64,000 bases of DNA, taken from contig NZ_FZOD01000020.1 in NCBI RefSeq assembly GCF_900188345.1, positions 89,864-153,863 of the forward strand, written 5' to 3'. Origin of the DNA: Streptosporangium subroseum (GTDB lineage Bacteria > Actinomycetota > Actinomycetes > Streptosporangiales > Streptosporangiaceae). The notes under the pieces are model-generated. The model was not told where the DNA came from and made no database searches. It was given only the letters and a program-made list of their open reading frames with translations. The translations under genes were made by a program, and so were the position numbers. Shown in pieces: positions 54,047-63,101 of this stretch; within the stretch, counting starts at the first letter, position 1; every line of letters begins with the position of its first letter.

Positions 54047-54283
54047 TTAGCGCGCGGTGCTCATGTACGGCAGGAGCGCCATCTCACGAGCGTTCTTGAT
54101 AGCGGTCGCCACGTCACGCTGGTGCTGGGTGCAGTTGCCCGTCACCCGGCGCGCACGGATCTTGCCGCGGTCGGAGATGAACTTCCGAAGCAGCGCCGTG
54201 TCCTTGTAGTCGACGTAGGAGATCTTGTCGTGGCAGAACAGGCAAACCTTCTTCTTAGGCTTGCGCAATGCCGGCTTGGCCAT
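54047..54283 (-). CDS. rpsR: Ribosomal protein bS18, zinc-binding form
   Basis: 78 residues. CLFCHDK and GNCTQHQRD give Cys14, Cys17, Cys51 and His54, the zinc-ligand set of the C+ form. Bacteria with zinc-limited growth often have a C- paralogue elsewhere. It lies between ssb and rplI. Confidence 0.96.
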   Translation of the reverse strand: MAKPALRKPKKKVCLFCHDKISYVDYKDTALLRKFISDRGKIRARRVTGNCTQHQRDVATAIKNAREMALLPYMSTAR

Positions 54284-54386
54284 CGTGGTGCTCCTTTCAG
54301 AGCCCCGCCGTCAGGCGGGAATGGTCGCTGCGGATATGGACTGGTGTTTCAGAATGCGATCTTCGACGGTCCCGGGGGACCGCTAC

Positions 54387-54965
54387 CTAGAAGGGCGGTT
54401 CGTCGCTGAAGTCGCCGCCGCCGAAGTTGCCGCCGCCCTGCTGGCCGCCCTGCTGCGGGGCGCCCTGCTGCTGACCGCCGCCACCGTAGTTACCGCCACC
54501 GCCGCCGTTGAAGCCGCCACCTTGCGGTGCGGCGGGCGCCGAGGAGGCCCACGGGTCGTTGGAGGGGCCGCCGCCGAAGCCGCCGCCACCGCCCTGACGG
54601 GCAGTTTTGTTGACCTTGGCGGTCGCGTTCTTCAGGGAGGGGCCGACCTCGTCGACCTCGACCTCGTAAACCGTGCGCTTCTCGCCTTCCTTGGTGTCGT
54701 AAGACCGCTGGCGCAGCCGTCCCTGAACGATGACCCGCATGCCGCGCTGGAGGCTCTCGGCGACGTTCTCCGCCGCCTGCCGCCAAACGTTGCAGGTCAG
54801 GAACAGGCCTTCGCCGTCCTTCCACTCGTTGGTCGTCTTGTCGAGGAACCTCGGAGTGGATGCGATGCGGAACCGTGCCACTGCTTGCCCCGTGGGGGTG
54901 AAGCGCAGCTCCGGATCGTCGACGAGGTTGCCGACGATGGTGATCGTGGTGTCGCCTGCTGCCAT
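54387..54965 (-). CDS. ssb: Single-stranded DNA-binding protein
   Basis: 192 residues with an OB-fold N terminus (ITIVGNLVDDPELRFTPTGQ), a Gly-rich linker with GGGG stretches, and the acidic tip DFSDEPPF that binds other replication proteins. Second gene of the ribosomal operon. Confidence 0.97.
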   Translation of the reverse strand: MAAGDTTITIVGNLVDDPELRFTPTGQAVARFRIASTPRFLDKTTNEWKDGEGLFLTCNVWRQAAENVAESLQRGMRVIVQGRLRQRSYDTKEGEKRTVYEVEVDEVGPSLKNATAKVNKTARQGGGGGFGGGPSNDPWASSAPAAPQGGGFNGGGGGNYGGGGQQQGAPQQGGQQGGGNFGGGDFSDEPPF

Positions 54966-55043
54966 GGCTAGCGCTGCCCTTCCTGCGGCCTTCGCTGGTT
55001 ATCGGCTCAGAGTACGGCTGCCGCCCGACAAAATGTCGGAGGT

Positions 55044-55334
55044 TTAGTGCACGTCCGGACGCAGGACCTTGGTACGCAGAATTCCCTCGTTGAGGTTCAT
55101 CTGCCGGTCGAGCTCCTTGACCGTGGCGGGCTCCGCAGTCAGGTCGATGACGGCATAGATGCCTTCGGGCTTCTTGTCGATGTCGTAGGACAGCCGACGA
55201 CGACCCCACACATCGACCTTCTCCACGCTGCCGCCGTCATTGCGGACCACCGTGAGGAACTGGTCGAGGGAAGGGGCAACCGTACGCTCATCGAGCGAAG
55301 AGTCGAGAATGACCATTACTTCGTAACGACGCAT
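55044..55334 (-). CDS. rpsF: Ribosomal protein bS6
   Basis: 96 residues from ATG 55334 with GGAAG upstream: MRRYEVMVILDSSLDERTVA is the typical start. It pairs with bS18 in the 30S platform. First gene of the operon. Confidence 0.97.
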   Translation of the reverse strand: MRRYEVMVILDSSLDERTVAPSLDQFLTVVRNDGGSVEKVDVWGRRRLSYDIDKKPEGIYAVIDLTAEPATVKELDRQMNLNEGILRTKVLRPDVH

Positions 55335-55553
55335 GCTGACTTCCAACCTCCTCTGGACTTTTGCGGTCACGACACCGTGCCGTGACAGGAGGACGCTGAC
55401 GTGTGCACCGCGAACGCCTATTTCGGCATTCGTGGTGGTGGGTGGGCTATAACACACCCATTCAACGCAGCCTTGACAGCCTACCAGTCCGGCAAGGGTT
55501 GGAGGGTCGGCTCGGCGGGCACCTCACCACGAGAGGAAAAAGAGGTGGTGGAC

Positions 55554-55865
55554 ATGCCGGATGCATCCCGATCCACCAGGCGCGGACCGTTCCGATTCGC
55601 ACTGAACAGTGATGGGCGGCCTCACCTGATCGAGGACGTTTTAAGCGTCGGCACCCTCATCTGCGGGCTGGTCGCCTTCGCGACCGGGTTCATGCCGGGC
55701 ATGCACGTGCTCGCGTCGTGGGCCGGAGCGGTGGGGTTCGTCGGAGGTCTCTACTCGCAGTACGTCTCCGCGACGACACGCGAGCGCGCTCTGAACATCG
55801 TGGGCATCGTGGCCTCGTTCGTGGGTGTGGCCTTCGGCATCCACCACGGAGGTTTCCTCCCGTAG
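55554..55865 (+). CDS. Small membrane protein
   Basis: 103 residues from ATG 55554 with AGAGG upstream. Two or three hydrophobic segments (ICGLVAFATGF; VLASWAGAVGFVGGLY; VGIVASFVGVAFGI). Similar small proteins occur near rpsF in actinobacteria. Function unknown. Confidence 0.75.
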   Translation: MPDASRSTRRGPFRFALNSDGRPHLIEDVLSVGTLICGLVAFATGFMPGMHVLASWAGAVGFVGGLYSQYVSATTRERALNIVGIVASFVGVAFGIHHGGFLP

Positions 55866-55909
55866 AGCCCCGAACCGCCGAAGACCACCCCACACCGAGG
55901 GCCGGATGA

Positions 55910-56092
55910 CTAGCCGTTCAGTCGCAGGTCCACGCCCAGCAGGACGAGGAACCAGAGGAAGACGGCCAGCAGGGCCTCGGCGATGTCCTTCAGGAGCGCG
56001 GGGGTGATGTAGTCGTAGACCCAGGCCACATAGAGGCCGACCAGAATGTAGATCAGACCTATCAGGCTGATCCCTCTGCGGTAGCGAGGCAC
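55910..56092 (-). CDS. Conserved 60-residue membrane protein
   Basis: 60 residues with two helices (ISLIGLIYILVGLYVAWVY; LLAVFLWFLVLLGVDL). This resembles a widespread actinobacterial small membrane family. Function unknown. It is convergent with the previous gene and divergent from nfo. Confidence 0.78.
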   Translation of the reverse strand: MPRYRRGISLIGLIYILVGLYVAWVYDYITPALLKDIAEALLAVFLWFLVLLGVDLRLNG

Positions 56093-56188
56093 TTTGACTC
56101 CTTGGGTTCAGCCCGCTGGGGGGCGGGCAACGGGGCGCGCCCTGCGACTGCCCCTGGTCGGGGTCTTAAAACGGCTACGCTCGAACAC

Positions 56189-56947
56189 ATGCCGCGTATC
56201 GGAGCTCATGTCGATCAGGACGACCCGCTGGCCCACGCCAGAGCCCGTGACGCCGAGGTCGTGCAGTTCTTCCTCGGCAATCCGCAGGACTGGAAGGGCC
56301 CGGTCATCGGTGAGAAGACCAGGGAGATCAAGGATTCCGGCGTGGACGTCTACGTCCACGCGCCCTATGTGATCAATGTGGCGACCGCCAACAACCGGAT
56401 CCGCATCCCCAGCCGCAAGCTGCTGAGCTCGAACCTCGCGGCGGCGGCGGAGCTAGGCGCCAAAGGTCTGATCGTCCACGGCGGGCACGTCGGCGCCGGC
56501 GACGACCCGCAGAAGGGCTTCGACAACTGGCGCAAGGTGTTCGAGCGCATGGAGGAGCACGAGGTCCCGGTGCTCATCGAGAACACCGCGGGCGGCGGCA
56601 ACGCGATGGCCCGCAAGCTGGAGCGCATCGCCCGGCTGTGGGAGGCGCTCGACGGTTTCGACGTGGGCTTCTGCCTGGACACCTGCCACGCCCACGCGGG
56701 CGGCGAGGGACTGGACGACGTGGTCGAGCGGATCATGGCGATCACCGGCAGGATCGACCTCATCCACTGCAACGACTCGCGTGACGCCTTCGACTCCGGC
56801 GCGGACCGGCACGCGAGCCTCGGCGCGGGTCAGATCGACACCGAGCTCATCCTCGGCGTGTGCAGGAGCGCGAACGCACCGATCGTGGTGGAGACGCCGT
56901 CCGAGAGCCAGGCCCAGGACATCGCCTTCCTCAGGAAGCACCTGTAG
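56189..56947 (+). CDS. nfo: Endonuclease IV
   Basis: 252 residues, class II AP endonuclease for base excision repair. Metal-binding motifs include HAPYVINVAT, VHGGHVGAG, LIENTAGGGN, GFCLDTCHAHAGG and DLIHCNDSRD. TACGCT lies seven bases before the ATG and there is no ribosome site, consistent with a leaderless mRNA. Confidence 0.95.
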   Translation: MPRIGAHVDQDDPLAHARARDAEVVQFFLGNPQDWKGPVIGEKTREIKDSGVDVYVHAPYVINVATANNRIRIPSRKLLSSNLAAAAELGAKGLIVHGGHVGAGDDPQKGFDNWRKVFERMEEHEVPVLIENTAGGGNAMARKLERIARLWEALDGFDVGFCLDTCHAHAGGEGLDDVVERIMAITGRIDLIHCNDSRDAFDSGADRHASLGAGQIDTELILGVCRSANAPIVVETPSESQAQDIAFLRKHL

Positions 56948-56962
56948 CCGGAGCCGTGGTCC

Positions 56963-56983
56963 CCGGCCGTCGTTCACGGCCGG
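56963..56983 (+). terminator. Hairpin after nfo
   Basis: CCGGCCGT and ACGGCCGG pair around CGTTC, 16 bases past the stop. No T tract. Confidence 0.6.
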
Positions 56984-57013
56984 CGATGCTCTGCGGCCGT
57001 CTACGGCCGTCAA

Positions 57014-57056
57014 TAATCCACAGCCTGTGGATAACTCCCTGGATTACTTATCCACG
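57014..57056. promoter_or_regulatory. DnaA-box-like cluster between convergent genes
   Basis: TGTGGATAA is exact at 57026-57034; TAATCCACA (57014-57022) and TTATCCACG (57048-57056) have one mismatch. The gap separates the convergent nfo and PIG-V-like genes. Confidence 0.6.
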
Positions 57057-57072
57057 AATGTGGGTAAGGCCG

Positions 57073-58215
57073 CTACCCGACCCAGGCGCCGTCCGTGAAG
57101 ACCAGCGTGTTGAGCGCCATCAGCGGACCCACCACGAGGGCGTAGACGACGATGATCCATCGTCTCCACGGTGAGGGTGGAGTGCTTGCCTTGGCGATGA
57201 GCAGGAAGAGCGGCCACCACAGCAGCGCCGAGCGCGGGATCGACAGGTAGTAGGCGGAGCAGACCAGCGCGCCCACCTGAAGCCCCACGTAGACGAACTC
57301 GCTCCACCGCCGCAGGTAGAGCAGCACCAGCACGAGCCCGATCCCGACGACCGCTCCGGCGATCTCCAGACGGAACGCCCACGCGAACCGACCCTCTCCC
57401 AGGGCCGAGTTCCAGGTCGTGATCAACGACTCCCACGGCCACACCAGGTGCCGTCCCCATCCGGCCTCCTGCGCGTGGTTCCATGCCAGCCAGTCACCGC
57501 TCCTGGCGTGGTGGTAGGCGGAGTAGAGCACCAGCGGCACGAACGGCAGTACCAGCCATCCCGCCTGCCGTACGGCATGCCGCTTGGTGAAGAACTCCAC
57601 GATCAGCGCGAGGGCCAGGAACAGGCCGGTGATCCGCATGCACGAGGCCCCGGCCGCGAGCGCGGCGGCGAGCGCCCAGCGCCCTTGGCGCGCCGCCAGC
57701 CAGGCGGGGATCGCGAAGGCCAGGAACAGGGACTCGCTGTACCCGGCGAACAGGAAGACCGACATCGGCCAGAGCAGCAGTGCCAGCACCGCGCGCCAGC
57801 CGGTCCCCGGCGGTCCCTCGAACTCGGCCAGTCTGGCCAGCGCCACCATCGCCACGGCCCCGGCCACAAAGGAGATCAGCAGCCCGGCGAGTATCCAGTT
57901 GCCCACGAACAGATGCACCGCGCGGAGCATCAGGGGCATCCCCGGGAAGAAGGCCGGCAGCCCCTTGTCCGGCTCACCGCTCGGATCGCCGCCGTAACCG
58001 TGCTCGGCGATGGTGATGAGGAGGTCGGCGTCCCAGTGCTTCCAGCGCTCCAGAAACGGGGCGACGGTGTCTCCGTCCATCATCGCCGTGGCCCCCACGA
58101 CGGCGAGGACGATGATGCCCAGCCGAGAACTCAGCCAGAGCAGCAACGCCTCCATCACTATGTCGCGCCGCGACTTGACCGCGGTGTCGGGGGGATGCTC
58201 GATGGAGGTGATCAT
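57073..58215 (-). CDS. PIG-V-like membrane mannosyltransferase
   Basis: 380 residues with about nine hydrophobic segments. The N-terminal WKHWDADLLITIAEHGY and FFPGMPLMLR match the luminal loop of PIG-V/GPI mannosyltransferase II family members found in actinobacteria. It likely uses polyprenyl-phosphate-mannose at the outer face. Acceptor unknown. Confidence 0.82.
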   Translation of the reverse strand: MITSIEHPPDTAVKSRRDIVMEALLLWLSSRLGIIVLAVVGATAMMDGDTVAPFLERWKHWDADLLITIAEHGYGGDPSGEPDKGLPAFFPGMPLMLRAVHLFVGNWILAGLLISFVAGAVAMVALARLAEFEGPPGTGWRAVLALLLWPMSVFLFAGYSESLFLAFAIPAWLAARQGRWALAAALAAGASCMRITGLFLALALIVEFFTKRHAVRQAGWLVLPFVPLVLYSAYHHARSGDWLAWNHAQEAGWGRHLVWPWESLITTWNSALGEGRFAWAFRLEIAGAVVGIGLVLVLLYLRRWSEFVYVGLQVGALVCSAYYLSIPRSALLWWPLFLLIAKASTPPSPWRRWIIVVYALVVGPLMALNTLVFTDGAWVG

Positions 58216-58273
58216 ACGGTGGAATTGTGCTCGATCGACCCGCCTCGCGGCCAGTTGGAAACGGCATCATTCA

Positions 58274-59581
58274 TCAGGTGAGCGCGATTCGGAACCGGTC
58301 GGGGGCTCCGTCGAAGACGCCGCCGGACTGGTCGTCGATCCCGCTCTGCCTGACCACGTCCTTCTCGGGTTTCAGGATGTCCCGCACGACAAAGGCCATC
58401 ATGATCAGGATGGTGATCGCACGGCCCCACACCGCGGTGAAGTAGGTGTCGCCGGAGATGCCCAGGGCCTCGTCGCCGGGTTGGAGGGCGACCAGATAGA
58501 GCCAGATCGCGAAGAAGTACCAGCACTCGGCGATCTGCCAGAGCACGATCGCCTTCCAGTTGGGCCGGGCCAGCACGGCGAAGGGGATCAGCCAGAGCAC
58601 GTACTGCGGCGACCACACCTTGTTCGTCAGCATGAACGCGGCGAGGGTGAGGAAGCAGATCTGCATCAGCCGGGGCCGGGTTCTGGCGGTCATCACCAGC
58701 ACGGCGATCGCCAGGCAGAACGCGCCGAGCGACAGGATGCCCAGGAGGTCGAGCCGGTCGGAGTCGCCGAGGAACGGCCACTGCTTCTGGTTGAAGAAGT
58801 ACCAGAGCGAGCCCCAGTCGGCCGGACGCTCCTGGCTGAAGACGTAGAACCGTTTCCAGCCGTCGAAGGCGAAAATCATGATCGGCAGGTTGACGACGAG
58901 CCAGGCGCCCGCCGTACCGCCGACGGTCTTGAGGAAGGGCACCCACTTACCCGTGCGCAGCGTCAGCAGGAACAGCGGGCCGAGGAACATCAGCGGGTAG
59001 AACTTGGTGGCGATCGCCAGGCCGAGCAGGATGCCCGCGAGCCACTGCCTCTGCTTCGACCAGGCGAGCAGCGCGCCCAGCGCGAGGGCGTTGCTCGCCA
59101 GGTCCCAGTTGATGTAGGCGGTGAGGATCAGCGCGGGGGCCAGGGCGTACCAGAGCGCGTCCCAGCGCCGGGTCGGCCCGGCCAGCGCGGCCATCAGCAG
59201 CACGCCGACGACCAGGCAGATGGCCATGAGGATCACGGTCAGGTCGTAGAACGCCGTCCCGGGATCGCTCATGGGGGTGACGATCCGGCGGAAGAACTCC
59301 ATGATCCCGCCGATACCGACGGGATATTCGACCGGGTAGCCGAAATAGGGGATCTTGCCCTCGTTGAGCTTCTCGTTTATCCACAGCGGATAGATGTCGG
59401 TGTAACAGAAGTTCGTGAACCGCAGGGTCCCGTCGTTCCATGCCCCGTCGATCCGGCACGGCCACTTCCAGAACCAGGCCAGCACGGCCCCCAGCCCCGC
59501 GAACAGGGCCAGGGGCACGTACGGGATCACCCGAGCGCCGAACTCGGGCAGTGGACTCCGCGTCGACTCGAGGCTTTTCAT
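58274..59581 (-). CDS. GT87 family membrane glycosyltransferase
   Basis: 435 residues with about ten membrane segments and an acidic first loop (IDGAWNDGTLRFTNFCYTDI). It fits the GT87/DUF2029 type, which uses polyprenyl-linked sugars. It overlaps the end of the PBP gene by one base, so coexpression with cell-wall synthesis is likely. Sugar unknown. Confidence 0.85.
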   Translation of the reverse strand: MKSLESTRSPLPEFGARVIPYVPLALFAGLGAVLAWFWKWPCRIDGAWNDGTLRFTNFCYTDIYPLWINEKLNEGKIPYFGYPVEYPVGIGGIMEFFRRIVTPMSDPGTAFYDLTVILMAICLVVGVLLMAALAGPTRRWDALWYALAPALILTAYINWDLASNALALGALLAWSKQRQWLAGILLGLAIATKFYPLMFLGPLFLLTLRTGKWVPFLKTVGGTAGAWLVVNLPIMIFAFDGWKRFYVFSQERPADWGSLWYFFNQKQWPFLGDSDRLDLLGILSLGAFCLAIAVLVMTARTRPRLMQICFLTLAAFMLTNKVWSPQYVLWLIPFAVLARPNWKAIVLWQIAECWYFFAIWLYLVALQPGDEALGISGDTYFTAVWGRAITILIMMAFVVRDILKPEKDVVRQSGIDDQSGGVFDGAPDRFRIALT

Positions 59582-62500
59582 CAGGGACGTTGCCCGGATG
59601 GCTGCGGGTTCGGCCCGGTCGCCGCACCGGGGGCGGCGCCGCCGCCGAACTCCCCGTTGGGAGATCCGTCACCGCCGCCGCCCCGGTTGTCGCACGAGCC
59701 GTCACCGGGCAGGCACTCCTCGCCCGGAGGCCGGTCCATCTGATCGCCGCCGTCACCGCTGCCGTCACCGGTGCCGAAGCCGCCGTCATCGGGCCACTGG
59801 TTGCCGCCACCGCCGTCGCCGCCATCGGAAGCGAACGGGTCCTCGGCCGTCGGCGTCGGGCTGGGCGTCGGCTTGGGCGTGACCAGGTTGTTCGTGACGC
59901 CGGTGTGCGACGGCGGCGGGAACTGCTCGACCTTGTCCTTGGCGGTCACGATCTGCATGTAGTCGTGCCAGATCTGGGTCGGGGTGCCACCACCGCCGAT
60001 GAAGGAGGGCATGGGCTCCTCCTTCCACAGGACGCCCTTGATCTTCGAGTTCGGAAGACCGTGCTTGTCGACCTTGAGCGCGCGCTTTCCGGTCTTGTCG
60101 TAGGGCACGTCCTTGAACATGCCGACGGCGGTGACGAGCTGGGGCGTGAAGCCGACGAACCAGGCGTCCTTGTTGTTGTCGTTCGTGCCCGTCTTGCCGG
60201 CCACCGGCCGCACGCCGAAGTTGGCGGCGGTGCCGGTGCCGCTCTTGACCACTTCCTGGAGCGCGACGACCGCGTCGGCCGCCGCGTCGGCGCTGATCAC
60301 CTGACGCTCGACGGCCTGCTCGGGCACCACGACCAGGCCGGTCTTGGCGTCGACCACCTTGATGATGGTGTGCCAGTCGACGTGCTTACCCGCGTTGGCG
60401 AAGATCGAGTAACCGGCGGCCTGCTCGACCGCGGTCACCGAGGCGCTTCCGATGGTGACCTGGAACTTCTGCTCGTCGACCGCGTAGTCCACCCCGTTCT
60501 TGCCCTGGTAGGCGGGGTTTCTCTTGGCCTCCTCGCCGACGCCGGCCTCCTTGGCGATCCTCGCGACCTCCTTGAGACCGACCTTGTCGCCCATCTGGAC
60601 GAAGACGGTGTTCACCGAGTCGGCCAGTGCCTTCTCCGTGGTGATCGGCCCGTACGGCGCGGCATGCGAGTTCTTGATCGTGGTGGTGCCCGGCATGTCG
60701 ATCGTCGACATGCCGTCGACGTAGCTGTTCAGCGACCAGCCGTTCTCCAGCCAGGCGGCGAGCACGTAGGGCTTGAAGGCGGACGCGGCCTGCTTGGTAG
60801 AGGTGAACGCGCGGTTGTTGTAGTCGCTGGTGTAGTCGTCGCCGCTGTAGAAGGCGACCACCCGGCCATTCTTGGGGTTCACCGAGGCCACGGTGGCGTG
60901 GATGGTGTGGTCCAGGCTGGCGGTGCGGGCGTTCACCACGCTCCTGGCGGTCTCCATCATCTTCTTGTCGAAGGTCGTGTAGACCTTCAGGCCCTTGGTG
61001 TCCAGATCGTCCCGGCTGATCCCGCCCTTGGCGAGCTCCCTGAACACGATGTTGAGCATGTAGCCCTTGAGGCCGTCGTAGCTCTTGTCGGTCTTGATCT
61101 TGGCGAACTTCAGGTCCTCGAACTTGGCGCCGGCGTACTTGCCGTAGGCGGTGGGGTTCGACTCCACCATGTATTTGAGCGCGGCGTCATAGCGCTCCTT
61201 GGTGGGGGCGAAGTTGCCCTTCTGCTCCTGGATGTCGAAGGCGCTCGGGTTCTGGATCCTGCCCGCGAGGTAGGCGCCCTCCGGCGGGGTCAGCTTGGAG
61301 ATGCTCTTGCCGAAGAACGCCTGCGCGGCGGCCCCGATGCCGTTGGCGCCGCGGCCGAAGTAGATGGCGTTCAGATACCGCGTAAGGATCTCGTCCTTCG
61401 TCAGCGTCTTATTGATCTTGACGGCGACGAAGATTTCCTTGATCTTTCGCTGGATCGACACCTCTTTGCTGAGGCCGTCGTAGTAGCCACGGGCCATCTG
61501 CTGGGTGATCGTCGAGGCGCCCTGGACCTGGGCGCCGGTCGCGGTGCTCCAGAACGACCGCATTATGCCCGAGAGGTCGATGCCGCTGTCGGTGCGGAAG
61601 TCGCGGTTCTCCAGGGCGATCACCGCGTCCACGACCCCGTCGGGAATCTGGTCGATCGTCACCGGGGTGCGCTTGACGCCCAGTCGCGCGATCGCGGTCT
61701 TGCCGTCGGCGTAGTAGATGACGCTGCCCTGGTCGTCCACGGAGGCCTGGACGCCCGTGGGGACGGGCGTGTTGGCGTAGGCCACCGCGATCATGCCGAA
61801 GACGCCCGCGGCGAGGACCACGAAGCTGGCCATCACGATCTTCCAGCTGGGAACGAACCGCCTCCATCCCCTCTTGCCCGGCTCGTCCTCGTCCTCGCCG
61901 TCGCCGGGACCACCTCCCGCGGGGCCTCCCGGGCCCCCGGAGCCCATGGGATTGCCCGCACCGCGCGCACCGCGCGCACCGCGGGCACGCCTGCCCCTGC
62001 CGGTCTCACCCGGGCCAGAACCCGGCGGGCGGCCGCCGCTCGCCTGGGCGGCGAGCATCGCCTGAGTGTCCTCGAAGGCGGCCTCGGCGCGGCGGCCGGT
62101 TGGGTCGGTGTCACGCTGACGTGCCCCGCCGGGCTGGTGCATCGCCGCGGTCTGGGACGTCGCGGCGGTCTGAGGCGGCATCTGGCCCGGCTGGGGCGGA
62201 CCGGCCTGGCGAGCCCCGCCGTGCGGGGGCATCTGGCCGGGCTGAGCCGGCGGTCCGGCCTGGCCCGCTCCGCCGGGATACGGCATCGCGGCGGGCCGGG
62301 GCGTCCCGCCCTGCTGGGGCGGCGGGCCGGGCTGGCGTGCTCCGCCGTACTGGGGCATCTGACCGGGCTGCTGAGGCGGCCCGCCGTGCGGGGGCATCTG
62401 GCCGGGCTGGGGCGGCGGTCCGGTCTGGCCCGCGCTGGGGTACGGCATGGCGGCGGGACGGGGCGTCCCGCCCTGCTGGGGCGGACCGGATCGAGGATCG

Positions 62501-62724
62501 GGGCCCGGGCCCTGCGGAGGCCGTCCCGGCGCCTGCGCCTGGGGTCCGGCCCAGCCCGCGTCACCGGTTTGGGAGGGTTGAGGCGGGGGCACTGCTTGGG
62601 AAGCGGCCCCTGGGTTCGAGCGACGGCGCCTCCCCTGGCGAGCCGATCCGTCGGCGCGCTCTGGGCGCTCGTTCGGCTCCGGGTCATTGCTGTGGCTGTA
62701 ACTCACGCGTCCTCGTTCGGTCAT
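59581..62724 (-). CDS. Bifunctional penicillin-binding protein (class A)
   Basis: 1047 residues. A cytoplasmic head of about 290 residues is rich in Pro, Gln and Gly with repeats such as PGQMPPHGG. A single helix follows (about 292-315, VMASFVVLAAGVFGMIAVAYA). The transglycosylase domain has ALENRDFRTDSG (about 372) and GASTITQQMARG; the transpeptidase has SAFK (about 648), SVN and KTGT (about 843). The C terminus is Gly/Asp-rich. A GTG at 62706 with GAGGA is an alternative start. It polymerises and cross-links peptidoglycan. Confidence 0.95.
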   Translation of the reverse strand: MTERGRVSYSHSNDPEPNERPERADGSARQGRRRRSNPGAASQAVPPPQPSQTGDAGWAGPQAQAPGRPPQGPGPDPRSGPPQQGGTPRPAAMPYPSAGQTGPPPQPGQMPPHGGPPQQPGQMPQYGGARQPGPPPQQGGTPRPAAMPYPGGAGQAGPPAQPGQMPPHGGARQAGPPQPGQMPPQTAATSQTAAMHQPGGARQRDTDPTGRRAEAAFEDTQAMLAAQASGGRPPGSGPGETGRGRRARGARGARGAGNPMGSGGPGGPAGGGPGDGEDEDEPGKRGWRRFVPSWKIVMASFVVLAAGVFGMIAVAYANTPVPTGVQASVDDQGSVIYYADGKTAIARLGVKRTPVTIDQIPDGVVDAVIALENRDFRTDSGIDLSGIMRSFWSTATGAQVQGASTITQQMARGYYDGLSKEVSIQRKIKEIFVAVKINKTLTKDEILTRYLNAIYFGRGANGIGAAAQAFFGKSISKLTPPEGAYLAGRIQNPSAFDIQEQKGNFAPTKERYDAALKYMVESNPTAYGKYAGAKFEDLKFAKIKTDKSYDGLKGYMLNIVFRELAKGGISRDDLDTKGLKVYTTFDKKMMETARSVVNARTASLDHTIHATVASVNPKNGRVVAFYSGDDYTSDYNNRAFTSTKQAASAFKPYVLAAWLENGWSLNSYVDGMSTIDMPGTTTIKNSHAAPYGPITTEKALADSVNTVFVQMGDKVGLKEVARIAKEAGVGEEAKRNPAYQGKNGVDYAVDEQKFQVTIGSASVTAVEQAAGYSIFANAGKHVDWHTIIKVVDAKTGLVVVPEQAVERQVISADAAADAVVALQEVVKSGTGTAANFGVRPVAGKTGTNDNNKDAWFVGFTPQLVTAVGMFKDVPYDKTGKRALKVDKHGLPNSKIKGVLWKEEPMPSFIGGGGTPTQIWHDYMQIVTAKDKVEQFPPPSHTGVTNNLVTPKPTPSPTPTAEDPFASDGGDGGGGNQWPDDGGFGTGDGSGDGGDQMDRPPGEECLPGDGSCDNRGGGGDGSPNGEFGGGAAPGAATGPNPQPSGQRP

Positions 62725-63057
62725 CGGGGTCTACGACGGCGTGCTGGCGGGAGATTACCTCCTGATCGTGGAAGCGCTCATCGCCTTGGCTCACTAGTAG
62801 CCGACCTATACGGGTGGATCTCCGTTCCCGAGGACGAACGAGGTCGTCAGGTGGTTCCCAGAACAACCTTGGCAGACCTCTCCCGCGTAGAGGCGGGATT
62901 CCTCGTATTGGAAAGTGGTCCCGTGCGCGCGAGGGCTACGCCCTACCACCGATCGCTGTGACCACATAAGCGCCAGACTACGGCTTTTTACTGTTTGCCC
63001 CCAACCTCTTGGGAAAGTCGTTGATTGCAGGCATATGTTGAGTGGACGTATCCTGTA
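62725..63057. other. Intergenic region before PadR, no gene seen
   Basis: Divergent space between PBP and PadR. It contains a CTCCCGC/GCGGGA dyad near 62880 and AT-rich segments near 62970-63050, suitable for promoters in both directions. No credible coding frame. Confidence 0.5.
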
Positions 63058-63078
63058 GATGTATCGGCTCGATACATC
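63058..63078. promoter_or_regulatory. Perfect dyad, likely PadR operator
   Basis: GATGTATCG, then GCT, then CGATACATC: nine-base perfect arms. It holds the ATGT...ACAT pattern typical of PadR operators and ends 24 bases before the PadR start. Confidence 0.7.
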
Positions 63079-63101
63079 GACACGAGAGGTGGTGGTTTCC
63101 G

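Noticed and set aside
59440..62961. 1173-codon open frame opposite the PBP
   Set aside because: Antisense shadow; the PBP frame has all catalytic motifs.
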